Assembly (NCBI RefSeq): GCF_003255815.1
Contig: NC_037670.1
Coordinates: 71,141,624 to 71,205,623, forward strand
Direction of reading: 5' to 3'
Origin: Theropithecus gelada
Lineage: Eukaryota; Chordata; Mammalia; Primates; Cercopithecidae
Length of the DNA: 64,000 nt
The notes below the pieces were generated by a model. That model worked only from the letters and a program-made list of their open reading frames with translations, made no database searches and was not told the origin of the DNA. A program made the position numbers and the translations under genes. How positions within the stretch are numbered: the stretch's first letter is position 1; each line of letters starts with the position of its first letter. This document shows positions 35,406 to 44,975 of the stretch, piece by piece.

Positions 35406-35444
35406 AATAGCCAGGAACTAAGAGACGCTAACTTCTCTTTCACC

Positions 35445-35737
35445 TTTTTTTTTTTTTTTTTTTTTTTTTTTGAGACAGAGTCTCACTCTGCTGCCCAGGC
35501 TGGAGTGCAGTGGCACAATCTTAGCTTACTGCAACCTCTGCCTCCCGGGTTCAAGCGATTCTCCTGCCTCAGCCTCCGGAGTGGCTGGGATAACAGGCGT
35601 GTGCCACCACGCCCAGCTAAGTTTTGTATTTTTAGTAGAGACGGAGTTTCACCATGTTGGCCAGGCTGGTCTGGAACTCTTGACCTCAAGTGATCCACCC
35701 ACCTCGGCCTCCCAAAGTGCTGGGATTACAGGCCAGC
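35445..35737 (-). mobile_element. AluS
   Basis: Minus-strand Alu with a 27-base poly(T). The host duplication is ctctttcacc (35435-35444) and ctcttttacc (35738-35747). Near its head a stretch corresponding to gtgagccaccgcgcc is missing (attacaggccagc), a small deletion. Open frames here (111, 71 and 62 codons) are the usual Alu shadows. Confidence 0.92.
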
Positions 35738-35881
35738 CTCTTTTACCGTTCTTTATATGGCTACACTGCCAACCGTTAGTTAGGACCTCTGAGATTAAAA
35801 GATGAGAACAAAAAGTAATTGGAACTTAGGTTTGCTAGTTATTAGCCATTGTGATAAAGATTTAGTGAAAGAAGCTACTAG

Positions 35882-36045
35882 ACCACTGCTTCTCCAATGA
35901 TACAGTGCATAGGAATCACCTGGAAACGTGCTAAAGTGCAGATTCTAATTGAGTAGGTAGGGGTGGAGTCTGAAAAGCCTCATTGTAACAAGCTCCTGGA
36001 TAGCATTCAAGTTGCTGGTCCAAGGATCAAACTCCAGAGTAGTCA
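35882..36045. mobile_element. MER5-like hAT fossil
   Basis: Segments cactgcttctccaatgatac, taggaatcacctggaaacgt, agtgcagattctaattgagt, aacaagctcctggatagcat and gatcaaactccagagtagtc follow MER5A order. It is a second, separate copy 480 bp from the first. Confidence 0.65.
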
Positions 36046-36261
36046 GGGTCTCTAGACAACAGAATTTACAAAAATTCACCCCACACCCCCTTTTTTTTTG
36101 TTAGCCTTTGTTGAATTTTCTGAAGAAGATGAAGAAAAGACGTAGTCAAAATCTAAATTTTTATTTAAATGGGATAATTGCTAAGATTCTGGAGAGGGGA
36201 AGATGTGATGGAGGGGGTGGGATGGAGGGTTTGGCATCAGGAGAGAGAGCGCTGCATTCCC

Positions 36262-36323
36262 GTGGGTTTATGCTCTTCCCCACGTGGGTTCATGCTCTTC
36301 CCCACATAGGTTCACATGCTCAT
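36262..36323 (+). repeat. 22-bp minisatellite, about 2.8 copies
   Basis: Units at 36262-36283 and 36284-36305 (gtgggttyatgctcttcccc plus ac) differ at one base. A partial, more diverged third unit follows to 36323. Confidence 0.85.
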
Positions 36324-36922
36324 TATTTCACTATGGGTGTGCCTGCGCTGTGGCCTTGCAGCCTGGAGGTGTCTAGACCGGTCGTCACTCTGCTGCATGT
36401 CCCAGGGCACGTAGAAGGCTGACAACAAATAATTTTAGTTCAGGGAGTTCCCTGCATAACAAGAGCTACCTCTTTTTCTTCCCACTTTGAATAAATAGAA
36501 GTCAGCAGGACTTTTGTCACCTCTCACTTCTGGCCAATTCAAGTTTCTGTCTGCACGTGTGCACACATACCATCTGAAGGCAAACGGAAAGGCTGGGTTC
36601 TGTCAGACTCCAGTCCAGAGCAACTCTTCATTTCCTAGACTGGCGGTGGCAACCGAGTGCAATTTTCCATATGTACCTAAACACTGTTCCCCGTAAATTC
36701 ATTGGGTGAATCCTCCCCCGACACTCCATCACGCCCCTCCGATGTCACTGTGTGATTTCCGGCTTCAGTCTGGGCTCTAAGTATTGGACAATGACTATTG
36801 AAGAAAAGCAATATAGAAAAGGCTGAAGATCAAGGTGATCAGCAGGCTGTGATGTTTCATTCCTTTGCTCACTTTCTCACTTCATACCCATATACTTCAG
36901 ATGATCTATTGTTTCTGTGCTG

Positions 36923-36949
36923 AACACACAGACACACACACACACACCA
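36923..36949 (+). repeat. CA microsatellite
   Basis: Tandem ac units with one g interruption (cacagacacacacac). Confidence 0.9.
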
Positions 36950-37371
36950 GCTTTCTGTTTATTTCTTCTGAAATTATATTGCACAAATATGAAAACCAAA
37001 ACATCCCACTTCCTCACTAGGCAGTTGAAACTTTCCTGATGACAATCCTAAGTAACCACAACAGGGAATGAGTTAACATTTCAGTTGGGAGGATTTCCCC
37101 ACCTCTCCTCTCCTGTCAATGAGGCATGAAGTTCCCAGTTGATTTCTCCATCTGGCCCAACCATTCCTGGAAACCTGATTCCAAAGAAGGCAATGAGAAG
37201 ATGTGAAAGAGTTGCCTGGGCAAGGGAGGCGGAGGCAGGAGGTCGATGGGGACTGTAGCTCTCTCATGAGTTCAGGGGTGAGGGCATGCTGCCAATTGTT
37301 AAAACTTTACCACTAGCTAGAAATTCAAGCTAATGCATCCCTATATGAGAGGGATGCAAGCCCTTGAATTG

Positions 37372-37488
37372 AAATAAAATAAAATAAAATAAAATAAAAT
37401 AAAATAAAATAAAATAAAATGTGGGAATGCNATAAAATAAAATAAAATAAAATAAAATAAAATAAAATAAAATAAAATGTGGGAATGC
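37372..37488 (+). repeat. AAAAT microsatellite duplicated around an N
   Basis: Two aaaat tracts, 37372-37420 and 37432-37478, are each followed by gtgggaatgc (37421-37430 and 37479-37488). The single ambiguous base of the window, n, is at 37431, at the junction of the two 58-bp units. This could be a true tandem duplication or an assembly artefact. Confidence 0.9.
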
Positions 37489-38332
37489 AGAGGAGTTTCA
37501 GTTCCTCATTGGAAACATTTTCAGCGTGAAAATTTCAAAGACTGGCCTCATACATGAGATCTGAAATGATTTCTGATAAAACGCAATCCACAATTTCAAC
37601 AGGAAGGGCTTTGCTGAGCTTACTCATATACATACACAAGATAAAAAACAGCCACAGTAAGATACAATTTCTTAAGTGTTGAAGGGCAGACATCTCTCAC
37701 CACCCCTTAATCTTTCTCATGATTTGTCGAAGAAGGTGGGCTGCATTGTCTCACAGAGGAGAAGTCAATCAGTGTTTTCAGACGTTAGATACCAATTCAG
37801 TTTTTTTCAACTGGGTGAGAAAACTTCCTGGAAGTGTAATTACTTGTGGTTCGGGTAACTACGCCATATTTAATAGAATTGTGCAAAGGAAACTCTAGCA
37901 ATAAGAGGCAGAGAGTTAAGATTGTTAACAGTGATGTAGGAGATCAAGATGACCGAGGCTTCTCCCATGACCTTTATGGGGTAGAGATTATTCAATGCAG
38001 CATAGAATCCCAGGAATTCAAGAGAACCCAGATTCTCAGATTTTACACCCCTCACACAATCTTTGAATCAGAATGGGTGCCCTCTTTGAGACTGTCTCAG
38101 TGGTGTTACTCCACATTGCTTCAGTAATTTCCATGACAATGGAAGAATAATTCTTCCCTTTGCTTTGTGGCATTGATGACCACAGAGGCCCACCCCCTTC
38201 TCATGTGGCTCAGGTGGAGATGCTATTGTTGCTGTTATTTCACGTCAGACTGGGAAGGATTCCTTTCTGGATGGATCAACCAGTGTCAGCGCTGGGCCAC
38301 TGACGTTCTGGTGTTTGTGGGATGCAGCAGCG
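37489..38332. other. Unassigned stretch
   Basis: No gene is recognised. The frames at 37676-38127 are unsupported and overlap antisense ones. Confidence 0.35.
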
Positions 38333-38540
38333 GTGACACTTACTGTGCACGCAATGCTTGTCAGGCACAGAGCTAAGTAATTCACATGTTATCTTGCTTA
38401 GTCCTCACAACATCCCTTTGAGGTACATACATTATCCAGATTTTACAAATGAATAAACTGAAGACAGTAAAGTCCCTTAGCTGAATTGGTGGGTGGGCTG
38501 GATCTTTAGAGGAAGGCGTTTGACCTTCCTAGTAAAGATT
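38333..38540 (-). mobile_element. MIR (SINE)
   Basis: Plus-strand wording caggcacagagctaagtaat, agtcctcacaacatcccttt, gaggtacatacattatccag and gattttacaaatgaataaac is the complement of a MIR. Confidence 0.75.
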
Positions 38541-38689
38541 AGTTACAGAGAGAAGATCTTGAGAAATCAGCAAAAGGCTGACTGTCATCTAAGCATCACA
38601 CAAAATTAAGTCAGTCCTCATTTCTCTATTTGAATCATGTTTAAAATTTTTGTAAAATTTATTTGAGCAAATGTTTAACAATAAACAAA

Positions 38690-38967
38690 AATGTTTACTG
38701 TAAACAAAAGTCAACTTCAGATGAATTAAGAGCCTAAATACCAAAAGCAAAATCTTAAATTTTTAGGAAATTATTTAAGTAAAAATCTTTCAGACTTTAG
38801 GGTGGGTTTTTTCCTAAGCAATCACAAAAGCAGTTAAGTGCAAAAGAAAATATTGATAAATTTAACAACATATAAAATTGAGAACTTCTGTTCATCAAAT
38901 AATAGTATACACTTGAGAAACAGATATTTAACATACCAGCATATATATCAGAATATATAAAGGATGT
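38690..38967 (+). mobile_element. L1M ORF2 3' region, piece 1
   Basis: Diverged L1 ORF2 wording (tcaacttcagatgaattaag, aaattgagaacttctgttca, tcagaatatataaaggatg). It continues beyond several insertions up to about 40925, forming one broken L1M. Confidence 0.65.
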
Positions 38968-39090
38968 CTATAAATAAATAAGGGAAAGAAAACACTGTCC
39001 AAAAGTCCATAAGTCTGATATTGAAATATTGACATCAGACTTACAGACTTTTAGACAATGTTACCTTATTTATTCTAGTATAGAATAATG
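38968..39090. repeat. Palindromic MITE-like repeat, unrecognised
   Basis: A long imperfect inverted repeat. The inner arms 38992-39024 (acactgtccaaaagtccata...) and 39030-39062 (...cagacttttagacaatgtt) are complementary at about 80 percent. The similarity extends outward: ctataaataaataagg on the left pairs with ccttatttattctagtatag on the right. A half copy lies at 41707-41775. It interrupts the L1M. I do not recognise the family. Confidence 0.65.
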
Positions 39091-39168
39091 TTCAACTCAA
39101 TAGGAAAACAGATAAATACCTATGCTGATGTTTCACTTTTTAAAAAAAATACATGCAGCCAACAAAAA
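39086..39168 (+). mobile_element. L1M piece 2
   Basis: L1M resumes with ttcaactcaataggaaaaca and reaches gcagccaacaaaaa before the LTR insertion. Confidence 0.55.
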
Positions 39169-39172
39169 CATG

Positions 39173-39601
39173 TGTTAAAATTAGCGTAAAGCTGTCTCTT
39201 TATATATTTTAAGTTCAGCCTAGCGGTTTCGCCATACATAATGAACTGTAATCTCACTGGATGTCTAAAAGAATGGTGTCAGACTCCTGTGCCAATCACC
39301 GAGTTTTTGCCAATCAAAGGTGGCCAGCTGTTCAAACTGTGTTCAAATAAGGCAGAAGCCAAGCTGTAACCAACCTGGCTGTTGCTGTACCTCACTTCTG
39401 TTTTCTATATGTCGCTTTCCTTTTTGTATCCATAAATCTTCTTTTGCCATGTGGCTGTGCTGGAGTCTCTCTGAGCCTAGCCTCCTGGTTCAGGGGGCAA
39501 CCAGATTTAAGGATCATTTTTTTGCTCAGTTAAACTTTGTTTTGTTAACTTTCATTTAAATTTAATTTACATTTAACCTGCCTAAGGTTTTTCTTTTACC
39601 A
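39173..39601 (+). mobile_element. Solo LTR, class I ERV type
   Basis: It begins tgttaaaattagcg and ends ttttcttttacca, the TG...CA form of retroviral LTRs. It is flanked by the identical 4-bp duplication catg at 39169-39172 and 39602-39605. Internal wording gttttctatatgtcgctttc, cataaatcttcttttgccat, gtggctgtgctggagtctct and tgctcagttaaactttg recalls gammaretrovirus-like (ERV1, MER4-group) LTRs. L1M continues on both sides (aaaacatg, then tgacaaggtgctcac), so nothing was lost. The family name is not assigned. Confidence 0.82.
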
Positions 39602-39605
39602 CATG

Positions 39606-39800
39606 TGACAAGGTGCTCACCTTCAGTAGTAATAAGGGAAATACCAAGTGTGGATAAGGATGTGGAGGGATGGGCACTTTGATAAACTGCTGATAGAAAA
39701 GTAAATTAGTACAGCCACTTTGGAAAACTGTTTGGTAGTCTTTAATTAAATCAAGAATACAAATTCTTACGACCCAGCAATTCTACTCCTAGGTATATAT
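39606..39800 (+). mobile_element. L1M piece 3
   Basis: L1 ORF2 end wording: gataaggatgtggaggga, accactttggaaaactgttt-like and gacccagcaattctactcct. It is interrupted downstream by a palindromic fossil. Confidence 0.75.
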
Positions 39801-39813
39801 ATGTGCCCAAGCA

Positions 39814-39997
39814 GACCTTGTTTTATCTAATCCTGTGTTAATGGAAACTTTTGTATATTGGAAATGTGTCCTCATTTTGCACAGTTCTATGACAACTAAG
39901 GTAACAGTGATAAGTTACCACAGAATCTGCAAAGCGAGGACACAGTTCTGATATATACAAGTTTTAACACGGCACTGTGCCAAATGAGGATTGTGTG
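39814..39997. mobile_element. Palindromic DNA-transposon fossil (Tigger-like MITE)
   Basis: The two halves are reverse complements over about 65 bases each. The left half has aacttttgtatattgg, then gtgtcctcattttgca, and the right half has tgcaaagcgaggacac, then tgatatatacaagttt. The centre is ggtaacagtgataagttacc. An outer pair cctcattttgcacagt and actgtgccaaatgagg also matches. This is the shape of an internally deleted Tigger- or mariner-type MITE. The family is not named. Confidence 0.65.
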
Positions 39998-40019
39998 CAC
40001 GCATGTGGCAGTGTATGAG

Positions 40020-40310
40020 TGTATATATGCATTCAAAAGAAACTTATGCATATGTGCCCCAAGATAAAGGATAAGAAAACTAATTGCAATATTGCTTATA
40101 ATACCCAAAATTTGTGAAAAAAATTAAATATTCGTCAAAAGCAGAATGGGTGAATTTTGTATAAATGTGTTATACAGAAAATGGAATATTATACAGTAGT
40201 GAACAAGACTGAGCTACAGCTAAATAACAATATGGATGAATCTTATAAGCATAATTTGAAAAAAGATGCAAGACAAAAGAAATCATATAATATAAATCAG
40301 TTTATAGAAT
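40020..40310 (+). mobile_element. L1M piece 4
   Basis: L1M resumes (attcaaaagaaacttatgca, aaatggaatattatacagta, aatatggatgaatcttataa) and is interrupted by two Alu-type insertions. Confidence 0.7.
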
Positions 40311-40605
40311 TTTTTTTTTTTTTGAAATGGAATCTCACTCTGTTGCCCAGACTGGAGTGCAGTGGCATTCAACTTGGCTCACTGCAGCCTCCATCTCCTG
40401 GATTCCAGCAATTCTCCTGCCTTAACCTCCCAAGTAGCAGGGATTACAGGCATGCACCACCATGAGTGGCTAATTTTTGTATTTTCAGTAGAGACAGGGT
40501 TTCACTGTATCAGCCAGGCTGTCTTTAACTCCTGACCTCAAATGATCCACCTGCCTTCACCTCCCAAAGTGCTGGGATTATAGGTGTGAGCCACTGCCCC
40601 CGCCC
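40311..40605 (-). mobile_element. Alu (AluJ/S), diverged
   Basis: Minus-strand dimeric Alu with poly(T) at 40311-40323, reading tggaatctcactctgttgcc and ctcccaaagtgctgggatta. It is abutted by a second Alu-type element. Confidence 0.88.
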
Positions 40606-40610
40606 TAGAT

Positions 40611-40772
40611 TTTTTTTTTTTTTTTTTAGACAGAGTCTCACTCTGTTGCCCAGGCTGGCATGCAGTCACATAATCAAAGCTCACTGCAGCCTTGACTTCC
40701 CAGGCTCAAGGGATCCTCCCATCTCAGTCTCTCAAAGTGCCAGGATTGCAGATATTAACGTCCATGCACGGC
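40611..40772 (-). mobile_element. FLAM-like Alu monomer
   Basis: Minus-strand monomer with poly(T), reading cagagtctcactctgttgcc, ctcactgcagccttgacttc and tctcaaagtgccaggattgc. Only one Alu arm is present. It lies 5 bases from the preceding Alu. Confidence 0.8.
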
Positions 40773-40925
40773 TAGTTTATATAAAATTAAAAAATAAACT
40801 ATGTTTAAGGATCATCATACATGGTGTAGAACAATAAAGAAGAAACCGAAAATGATATTCACAAGAGTTAGAATAATGGTTACTTCTGGGGAGGCAAGAA
40901 TTGTCTTTGGAAATACACAAACACA
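40773..40925 (+). mobile_element. L1M 3' piece 5
   Basis: Wording tataaaattaaaaaataaac, acaagagttagaataatggt and tacttctggggaggcaagaa is the L1M ORF2/3' UTR boundary. Confidence 0.55.
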
Positions 40926-41116
40926 GGAATTTCTATGTTTCTAAGTTGTTCTGTTTCTGGCCCTAGTTGTTATTTATGCACTCTACTATAAGTGTGAATT
41001 ATTTAATATAGTTTTTAAACCACGGAATCTTAAAATTTAAGATTTATAAAGTGCAACATAGGTCAGTCCTCCTATTCTGAGTCTAAATTAATAAAGAAAC
41101 AGAAACCAGTGATCTC

Positions 41117-41234
41117 AGTGATTCTCAAACTTGAATGTTTACCCCAAACACTTATTCCACCCTGGAGATTTCAGTTCCATGGTTTTGTGGGTGGGATCCT
41201 ATAATCTAGTTTTTAAAAATTCCCTAGGTGACTT
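41117..41234. mobile_element. MER5/MER20-like hAT fossil, split by Alu
   Basis: Wording cagtgattctcaaacttgaa, ttattccaccctggagattt and tgggatcctataatctagtt is MER5/MER20-like. The last part (ccctaggtgacttt) was duplicated by the Alu insertion and continues at 41559. Confidence 0.6.
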
Positions 41235-41558
41235 CTTTTTTTGTTATCGTTTTTTGCTTGCTTGTTTGTTTGTTTGTGATGGAGTTTTGCTCTTATTGCC
41301 CAGGCTGGAGTGCAATGGCACGATCTCGGCTCATTGCAGCCTCTACCTCCTGGTTTCAAGTGATTCTCCTACCTCGGCCTCCTGAGTAGCTGGGATTACA
41401 GGCATGTACCACCACGACCAGCTAATATTTTGCATTTTTAGTAGAGACAGGGTTTCACCATGTTGGCCAGGCTGGTCTTGAACTCCTGACCTCAGGTGAT
41501 CCACCCGCCTCGGCCTCCCAAAGTGCTAGGATTACAGGTGTGAGCCACCTCGCTTGGC
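41235..41558 (-). mobile_element. AluS
   Basis: Minus-strand Alu with a T-rich, TTTG-repeat tail. The 13-base host duplication ccctaggtgactt is identical at 41222-41234 and 41559-41571. Confidence 0.93.
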
Positions 41559-41571
41559 CCCTAGGTGACTT

Positions 41572-41706
41572 TGATGGGGCTCATAGCCTTTAGCCCTTGA
41601 AATAAAGGCTCATGATTGTACTTATACATTTAAAAGGGCAACTGAAATCAATGCAACTGTTAAAAACCTTCTGGAAAAGATAATAACTTCTGTTATTTCA
41701 GGAAAA
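41572..41706. other. Short unassigned segment
   Basis: Separates the hAT fossil from the half copy of the palindromic repeat. Nothing is recognised. Confidence 0.3.
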
Positions 41707-41775
41707 ATTGTCAATATCAGACTTATGGACTTTTGGACAATGTGACCTTATTTCTCATGACATAGGATAATACTT
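41707..41775 (+). repeat. Half copy of the 38968-39090 palindromic repeat
   Basis: tcaatatcagacttatggac and ttttggacaatgtgacctta match one arm of the upstream palindrome, 39026-39090 (catcagacttacagactttt, gacaatgttaccttattt). The similarity continues through aggataat. It is even closer to the reverse complement of the left arm, whose tgtccaaaagtccataagtc complements it exactly. Confidence 0.7.
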
Positions 41776-41929
41776 TGGACTTAAAGGGAGATGTTACGTT
41801 TTAAAATTTTGTATACGCACACACACAAATTTGCACTGTTTATTCATTTTCTACTGATTATTTCTTCTAATAAATGGCCTATGCAGAAAATTGTAAATGT
41901 TATCTTTCTAAAGTTTTGTTTAAAAGTAA

Positions 41930-42230
41930 GTTGGAAGGAAACCATTCCCTTTGAAATTAGGTTAGACAAACTTGCTCCCTGTCACTATTCTAGTCAACAC
42001 TGTATTTTAGATCCTAACTTGCACAATGTCACAAGAAAACATATTAAAGGCATTAGGTTTGGAAAAGAGTGTATAAAATTGTCATTGTTATTGTCTACAT
42101 AGAACACACAAATGCCTTTATGGATAAATTATTTGGAAATAATAGGTGAATTCAGCAAGTTGACTAGTTGGAATACTAATATACAAGAGTCAATTGTACT
42201 GGTTAGTAGTACTAGGATTCCGTAAGATGA
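41930..42230 (+). mobile_element. L1M ORF2 relic
   Basis: Diverged L1 RT-region wording: gacaaacttgctccctgtca, aaaggcattaggtttggaaa, tgtctacatagaacacacaa, atacaagagtcaattgtact. Stops and gaps break all frames. Confidence 0.55.
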
Positions 42231-43254
42231 AAGTGTAATACTTAGCAGATTTAGGGAGAAATATGTCCTGGCACAACAGTATTCTATGAAAAGACATTCT
42301 GTTTTATGGGTGTGGTTTACCACTTAACCAATTACTGTAGAAGCCATAGTTCTCAAATCAACTGCAAGTTGAGCTTAAAACCGGTTGGTATTCATCTGTA
42401 TCAGTAGACAAAGGGGATTTTTTTTTAAATATAGAACTTTATAAAGACAACAGAAAAATGGATTGAGGATTCCACACTATGGAATATGGCTATGTAAAAA
42501 TTAGTCAATTATTTTCAAGAAAAGTCGTTATATGCATGTAACAAACCACAATTAACAGACAGCATTACTTTTACTACAACTTCTCTTCCTTCTAATAGAT
42601 TTCATGAAACATACAAGAATGGTAGGGTGAGACAGCCCTATCTAAATCTCATTTATTTTGTTGGTGTCTTCATTCAGGTTTTTAGCTCTCTACTGATTTC
42701 TTTCTAGGTGTCTGGTACACATTTGCACAGGAATGGTCACCTCTTTACATCAAGCTAGACGAGAAGTATTAGGTTTTTGTAAAAATTTTAGTTGCAATTT
42801 CCTAGCATTCAGACTTCAGTAGAAAGCCTGCATCATGCCCTTGCCCAGATTCATGCATCTGCGGATTTTAAGAAGAATTTATCTCCTGCATTTCTTCCTG
42901 GAAAATGTCCCCAGCTGCTACTTATTATAAGATAAATCGTTAGTTTATCTATTTGTGTAGGATTTCACCCTTCTTTTCTGACTCTTTGTTTACTCCTCTT
43001 CTTCCCATTTTTGGTGAGACAAAACTTAACTTCTGGATTCCAAATAGTTCTGGTACCACGTGGAAAACTTCTGCAAACTGACAGTGGCCCTGTGAATTCA
43101 TAGGATCCTTTATCCCATTCAGTCAAACTTCTTACTAATGACATCATCTCTTCACTTCATATGCCCACTGTTGAGTGGGTCGCAAAACATTTCTGTTTTT
43201 AAAGTTGCTGGGTTCTTTCTAAATGGCTTTAATTAAATTTACCTGGTATTTTAA
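42231..43254. other. Unassigned stretch
   Basis: No gene is recognised. It lies between two L1M relics and may contain an insertion that split them. Confidence 0.35.
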
Positions 43255-44030
43255 AAAACAATAGAATAAAATATGTAGTGGCCACAAAAATGGTAAATGT
43301 CTAGGAAGAAGTTTAGAGTTGTGCAAAATCTATGTGGAGAAAACTTCAAATCACTGAGAGGCAAAGGGAAAATCGAAAACTTGAAAGGACGTATCTTGTT
43401 CTTGAATAGAAGACTCATCTCCATGAGGTCAATTTTCCCTCAATCAATCTATAAATTTATCATAAGCCTAGGATAAATACTACTGGGAGAGTTTTAGAAC
43501 TAAATAAACTGATTTTCATATTCATCTAAAAAATAACTGAAAAAAATAGAACGTAACAATCTGAAGGAAAAGAATAATGGAAGGATATTAGGCATATTAA
43601 CAATATAAATCCACTGTAATTAAAACATGAAGGCATGTGACTACAAATAAACAAACAGATAATAGAATTGCACAGAAACTGACAAAGCAATCTATGTGGA
43701 TTTAGGATGTGAAAAGCTGTCACTGTGTATCCGTGAGAAAATACAGTTTTTTAAATTAAGAATGTAGGGCTTTTGCACAGTTATCTAAGAAAAAATCACA
43801 TTGGATTCTTATCCTTCTCCTTACATTAAAATAAATACAAAGTGGATGCAAGATTAAGGGTAAATAGGGAAACAACAAAAATGCTAGAAAAGAATTTTCA
43901 GCTAATCCTGGTAGGGGAAAGGCCTTTTTAAGCATGATACAAAACCCAGAAAACATGGATACATTTAATTACAAAACAATAAAATATTTCTGTTAACAAT
44001 TTCTTGTGCTGTGGTTGAAGAGTACAATTA
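43255..44030 (+). mobile_element. L1M ORF2 C-terminal region relic
   Basis: Collinear L1 wording from tctatgtggagaaaacttca through tccactgtaattaaaacatg and gcacagttatctaagaaaaa to aaaatgctagaaaagaattt. It is heavily mutated. Confidence 0.65.
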
Positions 44031-44044
44031 AGAGTGTGTGTGTG

Positions 44045-44389
44045 TGTGTTTTTTTTTTTTTGTTTTTTTTTAGATGGAATCTCGCTCTGTCGCCCAGGCT
44101 GGGGTGCAGTGGCTCAATCTCAGCTCACTGCGAGCTCTGCCTCCTGGGTTCACGCCATTCACCGGCCTCAGCCTCCTGAATAGCTGGGACTACAGGTGCC
44201 CGCCACCATGCCCGGATAATAATAATAATAATTATTATAATTATTATTATTATTATTATTATTTTGTATTTTTAGTAGAGACGGGGTTTCACCATGTTGT
44301 TGGATGGTCTCGATCGCCTGACCTCGTGATCCACCCGCCTCAGCCTCCCAAAGTGCTGGGATTACAGGCGTGAGCCACTACGTCTGGCC
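44045..44389 (-). mobile_element. AluY with internal AAT expansion
   Basis: Minus-strand Alu with young wording (gggttcacgccattc, ctcgatcgcctgacctcgtg). The linker and middle A-rich region contains an AAT/ATT microsatellite (44217-44263) that makes the element longer than 300 bp. Duplications acaattaagag (44034-44044) and acaattatgag (44390-44400) flank it. A TG run and T run form the tail. Confidence 0.9.
44217..44263 (+). repeat. AAT microsatellite inside AluY
   Basis: Pure aat units switch to att units, giving a short inverted-repeat microsatellite grown from the Alu middle A-rich region. Confidence 0.9.
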
Positions 44390-44753
44390 ACAATTATGAG
44401 TTTTTTGTGCAAAAAGATTATCTGAATAAACATTTCTATACTTGTTAAAATAAAAATACAGGTGCATAGAAAACAGATTTTATTACTCTCTCAGGTACAT
44501 ACCGGCTATGTGAACTCCAAGACTACTCTTTCAGTTTATATACTTAAGTTCTTGTTTAGCTTTTTTGTGTGTTTGTTTGTTTTAGACAAAGCGCCCAGAA
44601 AGAATAGGCTCTTAAATGTTAGTATTGTAAACCCAAGCCCATTACTCAAGTCCTATAAGATCATAATGGGCTGTTACCCTGAAGGGAAATAGCATCCCTG
44701 AGTTTCATCAGAATGATGCTTTACTAAGTCTTGCGGAGTTTCTATCGTTATTA

Positions 44754-44754
<1 letters not shown>

Positions 44755-44792
<38 letters not shown>
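44755..44792 (+). repeat. GA microsatellite
   Basis: Nineteen uninterrupted ga/ag units. Confidence 0.95.
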
Positions 44793-44793
<1 letters not shown>

Positions 44794-44821
44794 CGCTCCT
44801 GGATACTTTCAGTCTGATGTA

Positions 44822-44975
44822 CACTCATTCAGTCATTCTGTAAGGTCTTCAGCCAATATTGATTGCATAGCTATTTTGAGTATATTGTGTGTAGATGTTG
44901 CTGGGCATGGGGATGATTGTCATGGTCCCTGTCCCCAGAGGACCTACAGAACCTACAGACTTTGAGAAAGAGTGG
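44822..44975 (-). mobile_element. L2 3' end fragment
   Basis: Plus-strand wording tcattcagtcattctgtaag, gttgctgggcatggggatga and gtccctgtccccagaggacc resembles the complement of the L2 3' end. Confidence 0.5.

Larger units (their letters stand above)
36046..37371. other. Unassigned stretch with small repeats
   Basis: No gene is recognised. The 104-codon frame at 36108-36422 runs through the 22-bp minisatellite and has no other support. A CA microsatellite occupies 36923-36949. Confidence 0.35.

Noticed and set aside
35470..35805. 111-codon frame reading RQSLTLLPRLECSG
   Set aside because: This is the well known translation of an antisense Alu, as are similar frames at 2536-2850, 40157-40465, 44074-44373, 54763-55085, 56869-57237 and 58706-58962.
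37372..37488. Possible CRISPR-like repeat-spacer pattern (two repeats)
   Set aside because: It is an AAAAT microsatellite duplicated once in primate nuclear DNA, so it is not a CRISPR array.
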